From NCBI RefSeq assembly GCF_004362825.1, contig NZ_SNXZ01000005.1, positions 434,001 to 498,000 on the forward strand: a stretch of DNA of 64,000 bases, in the 5' to 3' direction. The notes beneath the pieces are model-generated. The model was not told the origin of the DNA. It saw only the letters and a program-made list of their open reading frames with translations, and did not search any database. Positions within the stretch are counted from its first letter, which is position 1, and every line of letters begins with the position of its first letter. Below, piece after piece: positions 29,952 through 40,000 of this stretch. The DNA comes from Labedaea rhizosphaerae. Lineage in GTDB: Bacteria > Actinomycetota > Actinomycetes > Mycobacteriales > Pseudonocardiaceae. The position numbers and the translations under genes are program-made.

Positions 29952-31234
29952 CAGGCTGCTCCTTCCGGATCGGCTTCGGGCAGGGTGCGCATCCGGCGCG
30001 CGGCCGAGCACTGCACCGCGATGGGGCCGAGCGCCATCGCGGCGACGGCGAGGTAGAGCGCCGCCCGGGTGCCCAGCCACGACCCGAGCAGGCCCCCGGC
30101 GAGCGCACCGAGCGGGGCGAGACCGAGCGAGAGGAACCGGAACGAGCCGTTCACCCGGCCGTGCAGGTGATCGGGCGTGACGCCCTGGCGCAGGCTGAGC
30201 ACGTTGATCGCGCAGACCTGGCCGCCGACGGACATCAGGAACCCGGCGGCGATCAGCATCGGCAGCGCGGCGTCGAGCGCCGGCGGGGCCAGCGGGATCA
30301 GCAGCGTGGCCAGGAAGAAGAGGGTGAGCCCGCCGGTGATCGCCCCGGCCAGCCCCAGGCGCCGCGCGGTGGCCGCGGCCAGCAGCGATCCGACCAGGGC
30401 GCCCGGGCCGCTGCCGATCAGGGTCAGACCCACCAGGGATGCGGGCAGGTGCAACGTGTCGACCAGGTAGATCACGTAGAGGGTGAGCTCGGCGGCCCAG
30501 GCGAAGTTGTTGATCGCGATGGCGGCGGCGAGCGGGCGCAGCACCGGGTGGCGGGCGAGGAACCGCAGGCCCTCGGCGAGGTCGTCGCGGATGGCACGCA
30601 CGCCACGCGGGCGTGGGGTCGGCTTGGCTTCCTCGTGCTTGATCCGGCTGAGGGTGGCGGCCGAGCCGAGCAGCGCGAGCCCGTCGAGCAGCACGGCGAC
30701 CGGCGCCGTGACCGCCTGGACCAGCAGCCCGCCGATGCTCGGCCCGGTGACCTGCGCGGTGGCGCGTGCGGACTCCATCCGGCTGTTGCCCTCGACGAGG
30801 TGCTCGCGACCGACCAGTGCCGGAAGGTAGCTCATGTACGCGGTGTCGAACCAGACGGTGAGCACGGCGGAGACGAACAGGGTGGCGCTCAGCAGCCCGA
30901 CGGTGAGCACGCCGAAGAGGACTTCGAGCGGGATCAGCAGGAGCAGGACGGCGCGCACCGCGGTGGCGCCGACCAGCAGCGGGCGCTTGCGCACGCGGTC
31001 GACCCACACCCCCGCGACGATGTAGAGCAGCGCGGGCAGCTTGCTCATGAGCCCGATGACGCCGAGGTCGGTCGCGCCCGCGTGCAGGGTTTGGATGGCC
31101 AGCAGGGGGATGACGACGGTGCTGACGTAGGCGCCGAACTGCGAGAACGTCTGGCCGGTCCACAGCAGGACGAAGTTGCGGTTGCGCCAGACGCCCGCGC
31201 TGAACGGGCGGCGCCTCGTGGTCTGCGTGGTCAT
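29951..31234 (-). CDS. MFS exporter of the biosynthetic cluster
   Basis: A 427-aa 12-helix major facilitator transporter, homologous in type to enterobactin/macrolide exporters, with the loop-2/3 motif VWVDRVRKRPLL. Its position between biosynthetic genes and its ATGA overlap with the following NRPS make it the probable exporter, and self-resistance protein, for the product. The ATG at 31234 (MTTQTTRRRPF) is chosen because the helices begin soon after it; the open frame upstream reads through a non-coding repeat. A 256-bp gap separates it from the upstream gene, so it may have its own promoter. Confidence 0.9.
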   Translation of the reverse strand: MTTQTTRRRPFSAGVWRNRNFVLLWTGQTFSQFGAYVSTVVIPLLAIQTLHAGATDLGVIGLMSKLPALLYIVAGVWVDRVRKRPLLVGATAVRAVLLLLIPLEVLFGVLTVGLLSATLFVSAVLTVWFDTAYMSYLPALVGREHLVEGNSRMESARATAQVTGPSIGGLLVQAVTAPVAVLLDGLALLGSAATLSRIKHEEAKPTPRPRGVRAIRDDLAEGLRFLARHPVLRPLAAAIAINNFAWAAELTLYVIYLVDTLHLPASLVGLTLIGSGPGALVGSLLAAATARRLGLAGAITGGLTLFFLATLLIPLAPPALDAALPMLIAAGFLMSVGGQVCAINVLSLRQGVTPDHLHGRVNGSFRFLSLGLAPLGALAGGLLGSWLGTRAALYLAVAAMALGPIAVQCSAARRMRTLPEADPEGAA

Positions 31235-31269
31235 GTCGTGACCGCCTCCGTGCCCACGACCGACGCGGG

Positions 31270-31600
31270 TGCGGCAAACGGCAGCACCCGCCGTGGATCC
31301 ACCGTCAGCCCACAACGGCAGCCCGCCACCTCGGGCACGCCAGAGCGGCGGCCGGCGCCCACCCACGAAGACTTGGCGGTCATCGCCCAGCCCCGCGCTG
31401 CGTAGAGCCCGGCAGGCACATCGGCGGCGACCGCGACCGGAGCCGTCAGGCAGTGGCGGCGCACGGCGCCCACCGACGAGGACTTGGTGGTCATGGTCCG
31501 GCCGCCGCTGCGTAGAGCTCGGCGATGGGAGCGTCGGCGGCGACCGCGACCGGAGCGGTCAGGTAGTGGCGGCGCACGGGGGACGCGGCCGTCATGCCGA
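31270..31600. repeat. Degenerate ~111-bp tandem duplication of the acyl-CoA dehydrogenase 3' end
   Basis: The last ~110 bp of the acyl-CoA dehydrogenase gene (from 31491 up to about 31600) recur just downstream at about 31379-31490. They share CGCTGCGTAGAG, TCGGCGGCGACCGCGACCGG and AGTGGCGGCGCACGG. A third, weaker copy at about 31270-31378 keeps CCCACGAAGACTTGGCGG. Each unit ends in TCAT. The gene's real stop is in the first unit. The other two are non-coding decay products that fill the gap before the MFS gene. Confidence 0.75.
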
Positions 31601-33203
31601 AGGCGCCGTGCAGCTGCACGGCTTCGCGGGTGGTGGCGAGGGCGAGCGTGCCCGCTTCGGCCAGCGCACCGGCGGCGAGGGCTGGGTCGGGCGCGCCGTC
31701 GTCGTGGCGGCCTGCCAGGTCGGTGACGAGGGCCCACACAGCGTCGTGGTGGATCTTGAGGCGGGCCAGGCGGAAGGCCACGTCCTGGTTGGTGATCAGC
31801 GGGCGGCCGAACTGTTCGCGGGTCCGCGCCCGGTGGACGGTTCGGGCCAGGCAGCTCGCGGCCAGGCCGGTGAGCCACGCCGCACGCCGGATTCGCTGCA
31901 CCGCTTGGGAATCGTCACCGCCCAGGTGGTCCAGGACGCCGTCGTCGTGGAGTTCGCGGCCCAGTTCGGCGCAGGCGATCACCTGGGCGCGCAGGCCCAG
32001 GCCGAGGGAACCGGCCAGGTCGAACACGCCGAGCCGCTCCAGGTCGGGCCAGCAGGCCCGCGCCGGGTCGCGTTCGTCGTAGGCGGTGGCGATCGCGCGG
32101 ACGGCCTTGCGCAGCTCGCCGGCCAGCGCCTCCTCCCCCGCCGGGAAGTCGGCTTCGGGGCTCGGCAGCCCGGAGTTCGCGACCAGCTCCAGCATCATCT
32201 CCGAGGTGCCCGCGGAGATCGTCAACCCGGGCGCCTCCCGGTAGGCCGACTCGAGCCGCCCCGGTTCGCGCGCGGCGCCGATGTCGGTGCACCACCAGGC
32301 CACGGCGCGGGCGGTCTCGCTGGTCCAGTGCTTCGTGGCGGCCGCGCCGACCGGATCGACCCGGCCCGCGTCGATCGAGTCGACGCACCGCATCGACAGG
32401 GCTCGCGCCGCGGCGACGCGGGTGCGCAGGCGGCCATTGGATTCCGGTGCCGTGCGCAGCCACAGGTCGGCCTTCGCCACGTAGTCGACGCCGGTGCGTT
32501 CCAGCGCGAGCGCCTCGGTGATCAACGGCCACGCGCCACCGACCGGGCCGACCACCGCGGCGGCGGGCACGTGCACCTCGTCAAGCCGCACGTCCGCGAA
32601 ATCCTCGTCGGCCAGGGAGTCCAGCGCCTCGACCGTGACGCCTGGTGCGTCCAGCGGCACCAGGAACAGCGAGATCCCTTGGTACTGCGTCACTTCGGCG
32701 CTGGTGCGCGCGGCGACCAGGCCGTAGTCGGCCATGCTCGTCTTGACGCTGTAGACCTTGCGGCCGCGGATGCGCCAGCCGGTGCCGTCCGGTTCGGCCG
32801 TGGTGCCCAGCGCGGACAGGTCGGACCCGACGTCGGGCTCGGAGTACAGCACGGTCATGGTGATCGCGCCCGACGCGAGCCCGGGCAACAACGCCGCCCG
32901 CTGCTCGGCGCTGCCCGCGGCCAGCAGGAAGTTCCCGCAGATCTGCACCGACAACGTGTGCAGCACCTCGGGCACGCCGCCCGCGATCAGCGCACCGACC
33001 ACGGCGGCGGCACAGCGACCGGACAGGTCGCGTCCGCCGTAGGCCGTGGGCCAGTTCACCGCGAGCAGGCGCTGGTCGCCGAGCAGCCGGTAGAGCGGGC
33101 GCGGGTCGGGTTCCCGCTCGGCGGCCATGGCCGCGAACGCCGCCCGCGCCCGCGGACTGGCCAGCACCGCCTCGACCTCCTTGACGACCACGTCCTCGGT
33201 CAC
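31491..33203 (-). CDS. Fused double acyl-CoA dehydrogenase
   Basis: A 570-aa flavoprotein. Residues 1-345 are a complete acyl-CoA dehydrogenase (flavin/substrate block LYSEPDVGSDLSALGT; C-terminal ISAGTSEMMLELVANSGL). Residues ~350-570 are a second, shortened copy that keeps the N-terminal helices and the C-terminal block (RTREQFGRPLITNQDVAFRL, EAVQLHGAFGMT) but lacks the middle beta domain. This resembles heterodimeric FadE pairs, here joined in one chain. Two-electron oxidation of a carrier- or CoA-bound acyl intermediate is inferred. Its start overlaps the NRPS stop (ATGA). Its 3' end has been tandemly duplicated. Confidence 0.87.
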   Translation of the reverse strand: MTEDVVVKEVEAVLASPRARAAFAAMAAEREPDPRPLYRLLGDQRLLAVNWPTAYGGRDLSGRCAAAVVGALIAGGVPEVLHTLSVQICGNFLLAAGSAEQRAALLPGLASGAITMTVLYSEPDVGSDLSALGTTAEPDGTGWRIRGRKVYSVKTSMADYGLVAARTSAEVTQYQGISLFLVPLDAPGVTVEALDSLADEDFADVRLDEVHVPAAAVVGPVGGAWPLITEALALERTGVDYVAKADLWLRTAPESNGRLRTRVAAARALSMRCVDSIDAGRVDPVGAAATKHWTSETARAVAWWCTDIGAAREPGRLESAYREAPGLTISAGTSEMMLELVANSGLPSPEADFPAGEEALAGELRKAVRAIATAYDERDPARACWPDLERLGVFDLAGSLGLGLRAQVIACAELGRELHDDGVLDHLGGDDSQAVQRIRRAAWLTGLAASCLARTVHRARTREQFGRPLITNQDVAFRLARLKIHHDAVWALVTDLAGRHDDGAPDPALAAGALAEAGTLALATTREAVQLHGAFGMTAASPVRRHYLTAPVAVAADAPIAELYAAAAGP

Positions 33204-36200
33204 GGCGCCACCTCCGAGTCCGCGTCCAAACCGGACAGCAGCCGGGCCATCGCGGCGTCGTCGAGGCCGGAGTCGGGGAAGTCGGTGACGTGGTAGGTGG
33301 TGTCGGCGCTCAGGCAGTGGTCGACCAACTCGACCAGGTGGTCACGCACGCGTGCCGCCACGTCATCCGGGCCGAGGACCCGGGCGCCGGCCACCATGAC
33401 GATCAGCCGATCCGAGACTCCGGGATCGGTCACGGCCACCGACGGCGGCACGGCGAGGAAACGCACGGCAGGCAGGGTGGGGTCGTCCTCGGCGGGCGCG
33501 CGCAACGCGGTCTTGACCGACCTGATCAGATCCTCGTCGTCGCAACCGGAAGCCACCCGGACGACGCCGCCGGGCACCGCCACCGGTCCCAGGGCTCGCA
33601 CGGCCGCGGCGACCACCAGGTCGTGCGTGGTGGTCGCGTAGGCCTCATGGGCGCCGGCAACCAGGGCGTCCACAGTGGACGGCGGGATCAAGACCCCGGG
33701 AGCATCCGCCACAGCGCCGTCTGCCGAGATCAGGTCGCCGACCGCATCGTCGGGTACCAGGGCCGGGTCCAGGGTTACCGTTGAGCCGGCGACCGTCACG
33801 CCAGGACGGGTGGTCACCGACGCGTCGGGCGGCACGCGCAGCGCAGTCGGGCCGGTGAGTCCCAGGGGCGCGGTGCCCGGTTGCTCGACGGACACCACGC
33901 CCGCCAGGGCCCGGATGGTGCGCAACGCGAACAGCTGGCGCAGGGTGAGCGACAGGTTGCGGCGCTGTGCCTCGGCGACGACGTGGATCGCCCGGATCGA
34001 GTCGCCACCGACGTCGAAGAACGCGTCCGTCACGCCGAAGTCGCGGCCCGGCATGGCCGCCTGCCAGCACGCCAGCAACTCCGCCTCCACCGGCGTCGCG
34101 GGTTGCTCGTCGCTCACGGACGCCGAGGGCGAAGGCAATGCCGCCAGGTCGAGTTTGCCGTGGCGGGTCATGGGCAGCTCGGCCAGCGCGACGATCTCGG
34201 CCGGTACGGCATGGGCGGGCAACAGCGTCGCGGCGAACTCGGCCAACGCCGAGGGCGACACGTCGGCCGGCGTCACGTAGGCCACGAGACGCGAATCGCG
34301 CAGCACCACGGCACTGGCGCGCACCGACGGGTGCGATTCGAGCGCGGCCTCGACCGAACCCGGCTCCACCCGGAACCCGCGCACCTTCACCTGCCGGTCG
34401 GCCCGGCCGCAGAACACCAGCGTGCCGTCCGGCAACCGCCGGGCCAGGTCGCCGGTGCGATACATCCGCCCACTGTGGAAGGTGTGGAAGGGATCCGGCA
34501 GGTAGCGCACGTCGGCGCCACCGAGGTAGCCGCGGGTGACCTGCGGTCCGCCGACGTACACCTCGCCGCGGCAGCCGGGCGGCACCGGCCGGCCCCAGCG
34601 GTCCAGCAGGTACACCGCCGCACCGGGCAACGGGCGGCCCAGCGCCGCTCCGGTGGCACCGTCGAGTTTCGCGGCGCACACGCCGATCGTCGTCTCGGTC
34701 GGTCCGTAGTGGACGATCACGCCCCACCCGGCGTCCAGCAAGCGGCCGGTCAAGGCCTCGCCCGCCGCCTCGCCACCCAGGATGACCGCCTTGCGTGGCC
34801 GCAGCCCGTCATCCGCGCCCAGCGCGGACAGGTGTGACGGGGTGATCTTGTAGTAGTCGACCGGGTGCGTGGCGAGGAAAGCGGCCAGCGCCACGGGATC
34901 GCGGGCTGTGTCGTCGTCCACGATGTGCAGGGCGCCACCACCGGCCAGGGCGCCGAGCGACGAGGTCATCGACGAGTCGAATGTCGCCGGCTGCAGCGTC
35001 AGGTGGCTGGCGGGCCCGGGCACGAGGGTGTGCAGGCTGCGCAGGTACGCGACGACGTTGCGGTGCTCGACGACGACACCCTTCGGCACGCCGGTCGAGC
35101 CTGAGGTGAACAAGATGTAGGCGGCGTTCGCCGGCCGCACCACGACGTCCGGCGGGCCGGGGTCGGCACCGGTGTCGAGGGACAACGGCAGCGTCGTGAT
35201 CGAGCCCGGCACCGGGCCGAGGGCGAGGGTCGCGCCGGTCTGCGCGACCACCGTCGCCAGGTGCGCGGCGGGCGCCGCGGGGTCCACCGGCACGTACGTG
35301 CCGCCCGCGGTGAGGACGGCGAACATGCCGACGAACAACTCGGGCGATCGGTCGGCGGCGACCAGCACCGGCACCTCCGGCTCGACGCCGTGCGCGCGCA
35401 ACTCGTGGGCGAGGCGGTTGGCGGCGGCGACGTACTCGGCGAAGGACAGGCTGCCGCCCGCCCAGACCAGGGCGGGCGCGTCCGGGGAGCGCTCGGCCCA
35501 CTGCGCGATCATCGAGTGCAGCAGCTCGGGGCCGCCGGTCGGGGCCGGCTCGACGGCCGGCACGTCCTCGGTGCCGATGGTCCACAGTGGCCGGTCGGGG
35601 TCGGCGAGACCATCGCGCACGAACCGCGTGAAGAGCGTCGCGACCCGCTGGGCGGCGTCGTCGCTGACGATGTCCGACCGGTACCGGACCGTGCCCGTGT
35701 ACCCGCCGTCGGACACCAGGTCGATGGACAGGTCGTGGCCCACGACGCCGGTGTCGATCAGCGACCCCGTCGTCATCCGCGGCATGCGACCGGCGCGCCC
35801 CTCACGCCCAGCCGCCGGTGGCTGCAGGTTGATCGCGGCCTGCGCCAACGGCGTCACGCCCATTTCCCGCTCGGGGGCGACCGCCTCCACGACCTGGTCG
35901 AAGGTGATCGAGCTGTGGTCGTGCGCCTGGGCGACCACGCGACGCGCGGTGCGGACCAGGTCGCGGAACGTCGGGCCCGACGAGAGGTCGAGCCGCAGCA
36001 CCACCCGGTCGACGAACATGCCGACGACCTGCTGAACCTCGGGCAACGGACGACCGGCCACGGTGCTGCTGACCGCCACGTCGTCGGCACCGAACACCCG
36101 GCCCAGCGCCGCCACATAGGCGGCGAGCACCCCCATGAACGCGGTGGCGTGCTCACCGCGCACGAAGGCGTCGAGCGCCGCACCGGTCTCCGGGTCGAGC

Positions 36201-36886
36201 GCGACCTCGATCCGCTTGCCGCGCTGGCTCAACCGCGCGGGTCGCGGCCGACCGTGCGTCAAGTCCAAGGTGGACACATCGGCCAGCTGCTCGCGCCAGT
36301 AGGCCAGGTCCTGCTGGGCCGCCGGCCCTGACGCCTGGTCTTCCTGCCACGCGGTGAAGTCCGCGTACTGCACCGGGAGTTCCGGCCAGTCCGGGGGATT
36401 CCCGTCGAGCCGGGCGTTGTACGCGACGATCAGGTCACCGACCAGGATGTCGGCCGACACGGCGTCGGCCACGGCGTGGTGCACCACGATCACGAGCGCG
36501 TCGACCTCGGCCAGCCGGACGTGCGCCATCCGCAGCAGTGGCGCCGTGCCGAGGTCGAACACCTCCTTGCCGAGCCGGTCGCACAGCTCCTGGTATGCCT
36601 CCGCAGGGGCGTCGGCGAGGTCCACGAAGGTCAGCGGCGGCTCGTCCGGCGGCGCGAGGACCACCTGCCAGAGCTCGTTCTCCCGCGATTCCAGTTTGGT
36701 GCGCAACGACTCGTGCCGAGCCACGGCGTCCGCCACCGCGGTACGCAGCACCGCCTCGTCGAGCCGGCCGTCGAACCGGCCTTCGAAGCTGATGTTGTGC
36801 ACCGGCTCGCCGGGCACCAGCTGTTCGACGAACCACAGCCGCTGCTGGGCCCGGGACGCCGGATGGCTGAGAACCTCGTCCATCAC
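33200..36886 (-). CDS. NRPS: C - A - PCP - truncated epimerization domain
   Basis: A 1228-aa module. The C domain (1-440) has HHAVADA at 136-142, where the last Gly of HHxxxDG is Ala. The A domain (about 455-925) has [19 protein letters not shown] and YRTGDL. The PCP has Ser963 in DVGGDSIRA. Residues ~1005-1228 match only the rear half of an epimerization domain ([18 protein letters not shown], then [15 protein letters not shown]); the HHxxxDG half is absent. Pocket residues read D-S-T-K-I-G-H-I-G, very like aspartate codes (DLTKxGHxG), so Asp or a derivative is predicted. ATGA overlap with MbtH upstream. Confidence 0.92.
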   Translation of the reverse strand: MMDEVLSHPASRAQQRLWFVEQLVPGEPVHNISFEGRFDGRLDEAVLRTAVADAVARHESLRTKLESRENELWQVVLAPPDEPPLTFVDLADAPAEAYQELCDRLGKEVFDLGTAPLLRMAHVRLAEVDALVIVVHHAVADAVSADILVGDLIVAYNARLDGNPPDWPELPVQYADFTAWQEDQASGPAAQQDLAYWREQLADVSTLDLTHGRPRPARLSQRGKRIEVALDPETGAALDAFVRGEHATAFMGVLAAYVAALGRVFGADDVAVSSTVAGRPLPEVQQVVGMFVDRVVLRLDLSSGPTFRDLVRTARRVVAQAHDHSSITFDQVVEAVAPEREMGVTPLAQAAINLQPPAAGREGRAGRMPRMTTGSLIDTGVVGHDLSIDLVSDGGYTGTVRYRSDIVSDDAAQRVATLFTRFVRDGLADPDRPLWTIGTEDVPAVEPAPTGGPELLHSMIAQWAERSPDAPALVWAGGSLSFAEYVAAANRLAHELRAHGVEPEVPVLVAADRSPELFVGMFAVLTAGGTYVPVDPAAPAAHLATVVAQTGATLALGPVPGSITTLPLSLDTGADPGPPDVVVRPANAAYILFTSGSTGVPKGVVVEHRNVVAYLRSLHTLVPGPASHLTLQPATFDSSMTSSLGALAGGGALHIVDDDTARDPVALAAFLATHPVDYYKITPSHLSALGADDGLRPRKAVILGGEAAGEALTGRLLDAGWGVIVHYGPTETTIGVCAAKLDGATGAALGRPLPGAAVYLLDRWGRPVPPGCRGEVYVGGPQVTRGYLGGADVRYLPDPFHTFHSGRMYRTGDLARRLPDGTLVFCGRADRQVKVRGFRVEPGSVEAALESHPSVRASAVVLRDSRLVAYVTPADVSPSALAEFAATLLPAHAVPAEIVALAELPMTRHGKLDLAALPSPSASVSDEQPATPVEAELLACWQAAMPGRDFGVTDAFFDVGGDSIRAIHVVAEAQRRNLSLTLRQLFALRTIRALAGVVSVEQPGTAPLGLTGPTALRVPPDASVTTRPGVTVAGSTVTLDPALVPDDAVGDLISADGAVADAPGVLIPPSTVDALVAGAHEAYATTTHDLVVAAAVRALGPVAVPGGVVRVASGCDDEDLIRSVKTALRAPAEDDPTLPAVRFLAVPPSVAVTDPGVSDRLIVMVAGARVLGPDDVAARVRDHLVELVDHCLSADTTYHVTDFPDSGLDDAAMARLLSGLDADSEVAP

Positions 36887-37071
36887 TCGCCCATCGCTTC
36901 ACGCAGCGAGCGTGGCCGCATGTCCGTCCACACCGTGTCGATGTGCGCGAGGCAGTCGTCCTTGGCGCCGGTGAACCCGGTGCGCCGCCAGCCGGCGGGC
37001 GGCTCCTGGTCCGACGCCCAGATCGAGTACTGCTCCTCGTCGTTCACCACGACCGCGAACTGATCTGCCAT
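36883..37071 (-). CDS. MbtH-like NRPS accessory protein
   Basis: A 62-aa protein with the family pattern [15 protein letters not shown] and [14 protein letters not shown]. MbtH proteins bind A domains and help their folding and activity. The stop overlaps the start of the following NRPS (ATGATG), and the PKS stop is 9 bp upstream of its ATG. It is the only MbtH copy in the window and may serve all four A domains. Confidence 0.97.
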   Translation of the reverse strand: MADQFAVVVNDEEQYSIWASDQEPPAGWRRTGFTGAKDDCLAHIDTVWTDMRPRSLREAMGE

Positions 37072-37080
37072 GCCGTCCCC

Positions 37081-40000
37081 CTACTGCTTGCGTGCCAGGC
37101 GCTTGATGGTCTGGGCGGGGGCGGGGGTGGCCTCCTGCGTGGCTCGCAGTTGTTCCACCCGCGCCGCCATCCGGGCCACCGTGGCGCCCTCGAACAAGGT
37201 CTGCATCGGCAGCTTGACGCCCAGGACGCTGCGCACCTGCGCGATCAGCTGCACCGCGACCAGCGAGTTGCCGCCCAGTTCGAAGAAGTCGTCGTCCGCG
37301 CCGACCTGGCCGGCGCCGAGCACCTCCTGCCACAGCGCGGCGAGCTTGGTCTCCAGCTCGCCCGACGGCGGCACGTAGTCGCTGCCCGCGATCCGTTGCG
37401 GCCGCTCGGCAACGTCGTCCTCAGTGGACTCGAGTGACTCCGTTGTCAGGTTCTCGGTGCGGGCGAACACCTCCGCCAGCGGCCGGACGGACACCACCAC
37501 CTGCGGTCCGGCGTCGCTGCCGAGAATGCGCCGCAGCGCCTCGACGCCGTCGGCCGGCCGGATGCCGACCTCGTCGATCTTGCCGGTCTTGGGGTCGGCC
37601 GGTGCGTCGTGCACGGTCGTGCTCATGGCACCGATGTCGACCCGTCGCAACACGAAGTCGGTGACCGACAACACCTTCCGACCCTCGTCGTCCACAACGG
37701 ACAGGTCGGCGGTGACGATTTCCGCGCCGGGCTGACGATCCCGGTACCGCAGGTGGCTCCACGCGGTCGCCGGGATCGGCCCGCGCACGGTGACCTTGCC
37801 GTAGGCCAGTGGCAGGAAGGCGCCCTCCCCCGGCGTGCCGAACGACGTCGCCATGTCCAGCAACGCCGGGTGCAGGACCCACTCGGTCAGCTCGGCGGCG
37901 ACCTGCTCGGGCGCCGCCAGTCCAGCCAGCTCCTCGGTGGCGCCGACGTACAGCTCGCCGAGGCTGCGCCACCGGTCGCCGAAGCCGAGCAGGGCGGGGC
38001 CCTGGGCACCCGGGGTGATGGCGCTGTCCATCATGCTGCCCCGCACGTCCCGGCGCTCGCAGCGCGCGCGGATCGCCTCGATGTCCACTGTGGACTCGGT
38101 GACGGTCACCCGCGACGCGGTACCGCGCACGTGCGTGCGCACCGGTCCGCCCGCGGTGCTGGTGATGGTGAACTCCTCACCCGCGAGGTCCACCCGCAGC
38201 CTGGCCGTGGTGCCCTCGGGCACGGCGAGCGGCTCGACGAACGCCACATCGCGCAGTTCGACCGCCCCGGAGCCGGGCATCAGCTGTTCGGCCGCGGCCC
38301 GCGCCAGGTCCAGGTAGGCGGCGCCGGGCAGGACCGGCACCCCGGAGATCCGGTGCTCGGCGAGCACCCAGTGCGTCTCGGGGGCGAGGACGCCCTCGCA
38401 CCAGGTCTCGTGGGCCGTCTTCAGCACGGGGTGGGTCATCGGCACCCCGCCGTGGCCGCCGAGGATGGCGGGCGCGCTCGACTCCGCGGCCATGCCGACC
38501 TCGAGCCAGCCGCCCCAGTTGACCGACACGACGCGACCCCAGGTGTCCGCCGCACGCGCGGTGGCGTCGAGGAACGCGTTGGCCGCGCAGTAATCCACCT
38601 GGCCGAAGCCGCCCGACAGCGCGGTGACCGACGAGCACAGCACCACGAAGTCCAGGTCGATATCGCCGAACGCCGCGCGCAGCGCGACGGTCCCGGCGAG
38701 TTTCGGCGCGAGCACCCGCAGCGCCGCGTCCTTGTCCTTGACCTCGGCCATGCCGCCGCCGGGCAGCCCGGCCGCGTGCACGATCCCGTCGACGCGACCG
38801 AACCGCGCCAAGGCTTGGTCCCGCACCGAACGCATGGCGTCCGCATCGGTCACATCCGCGGCGACGACCAGCACCTCGGCACCGGCCTGCTCGGCGCGGC
38901 GGATGGCGGCGATCGCCCGGCCGGCACGATCCGGGCCGACCTGCACGTCCCACTCCTCGCGCGGCGGGAGTCCCGAACGGGACACCAGAACCAGCTTGGC
39001 GCGGTGCTGGGCGCCCAGGTGCTCGGCGAGGGTGATCCCGATGCCGCCGAGACCGCCGGTGATCACGTAGACGCCCTCGTCGCGGAAGGCACGAATGGTG
39101 TCGGCAGGTGGCAGCGAGACGGATTCGGTGTCCGGCACCCAGCGACGACCGCCGCGCAACGCGACCACCAGTTCGTCCGGGTCACGCCGGACCTCGGCGG
39201 CCACCCCGCGGGCGCCGGCCGGGTCGACGTCGATGTGCCGCACCGACAACGCCGGGACCTCCAGCGGCACCACCTTGACGATGCCGGCCACGGTCGCGTG
39301 CTCGGGGTACACCAGGTCGTGCCCGGTGACGTCCTGCGCGCCGCAGGTCAGCACGTCCAGGTGCACCGGGTCCTCGACCCCGGTCGCGGCCAGCGCCTTG
39401 ACCAGCTCGAGCAGGTCGAAGAAGCCGTTGTCCTGCGCCGCAAGCACATCGCCGTCACCAGTGAGCGCCCGAGCGTGCACGATGCGGCTCGGCCGGTCGG
39501 CCAGCAGCGCCGGGTAGTCACGCCGGTCGCCGGCCTCGACCACCTCGGCACCGGCGTCGCGCAACGCGGCGACGAGGTCAGGTGCCTCGCCCAGCACCAG
39601 GAACCGCTCAGGCGTCGAGGCCGGGGCGGACGCCACCGACTGGCGCCAGGTCGGCACCGAGAACCACTCGTCCAGCGGCAACGCGCCGGTCCGGACCGGC
39701 GCCGCGACCGCAGCGGCGGCCGCGTCGACCGGTGCCGGGTCGATCCAGTAGTACTTGCGCTCGTAGGGGTACGTCGGCAGCGAGACCCGGCGGCCCGACG
39801 CACCACACGAGTCGTCGGACAGGTCGACGCCGACCGTCCACAAGCGACCAGCCGCGCCGTAGAGCAGGTCCAGCGGACGGGCCTTCTCCCCCGGCGGGGG
39901 CAGGCTCGGCAGCGGCGGGAGCGCGTCCTTGTCGCCCTTCGGCAACTGCATCCGGACCAGCCCGGCCAGCTGCTTGCCCGGTCCGCACTCCACGAACGCC

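Noticed and set aside
25149-30056. A 1635-codon plus-strand frame opposite the NRPS
   Set aside because: Long antisense frames are expected opposite high-GC coding sequence. Its translation is low-complexity Arg/Gly/His-rich.
31231-31490. N-terminal extensions of the MFS exporter and a small ORF in the gap
   Set aside because: The apparent coding is explained by the decayed tandem copy of the dehydrogenase 3' end.
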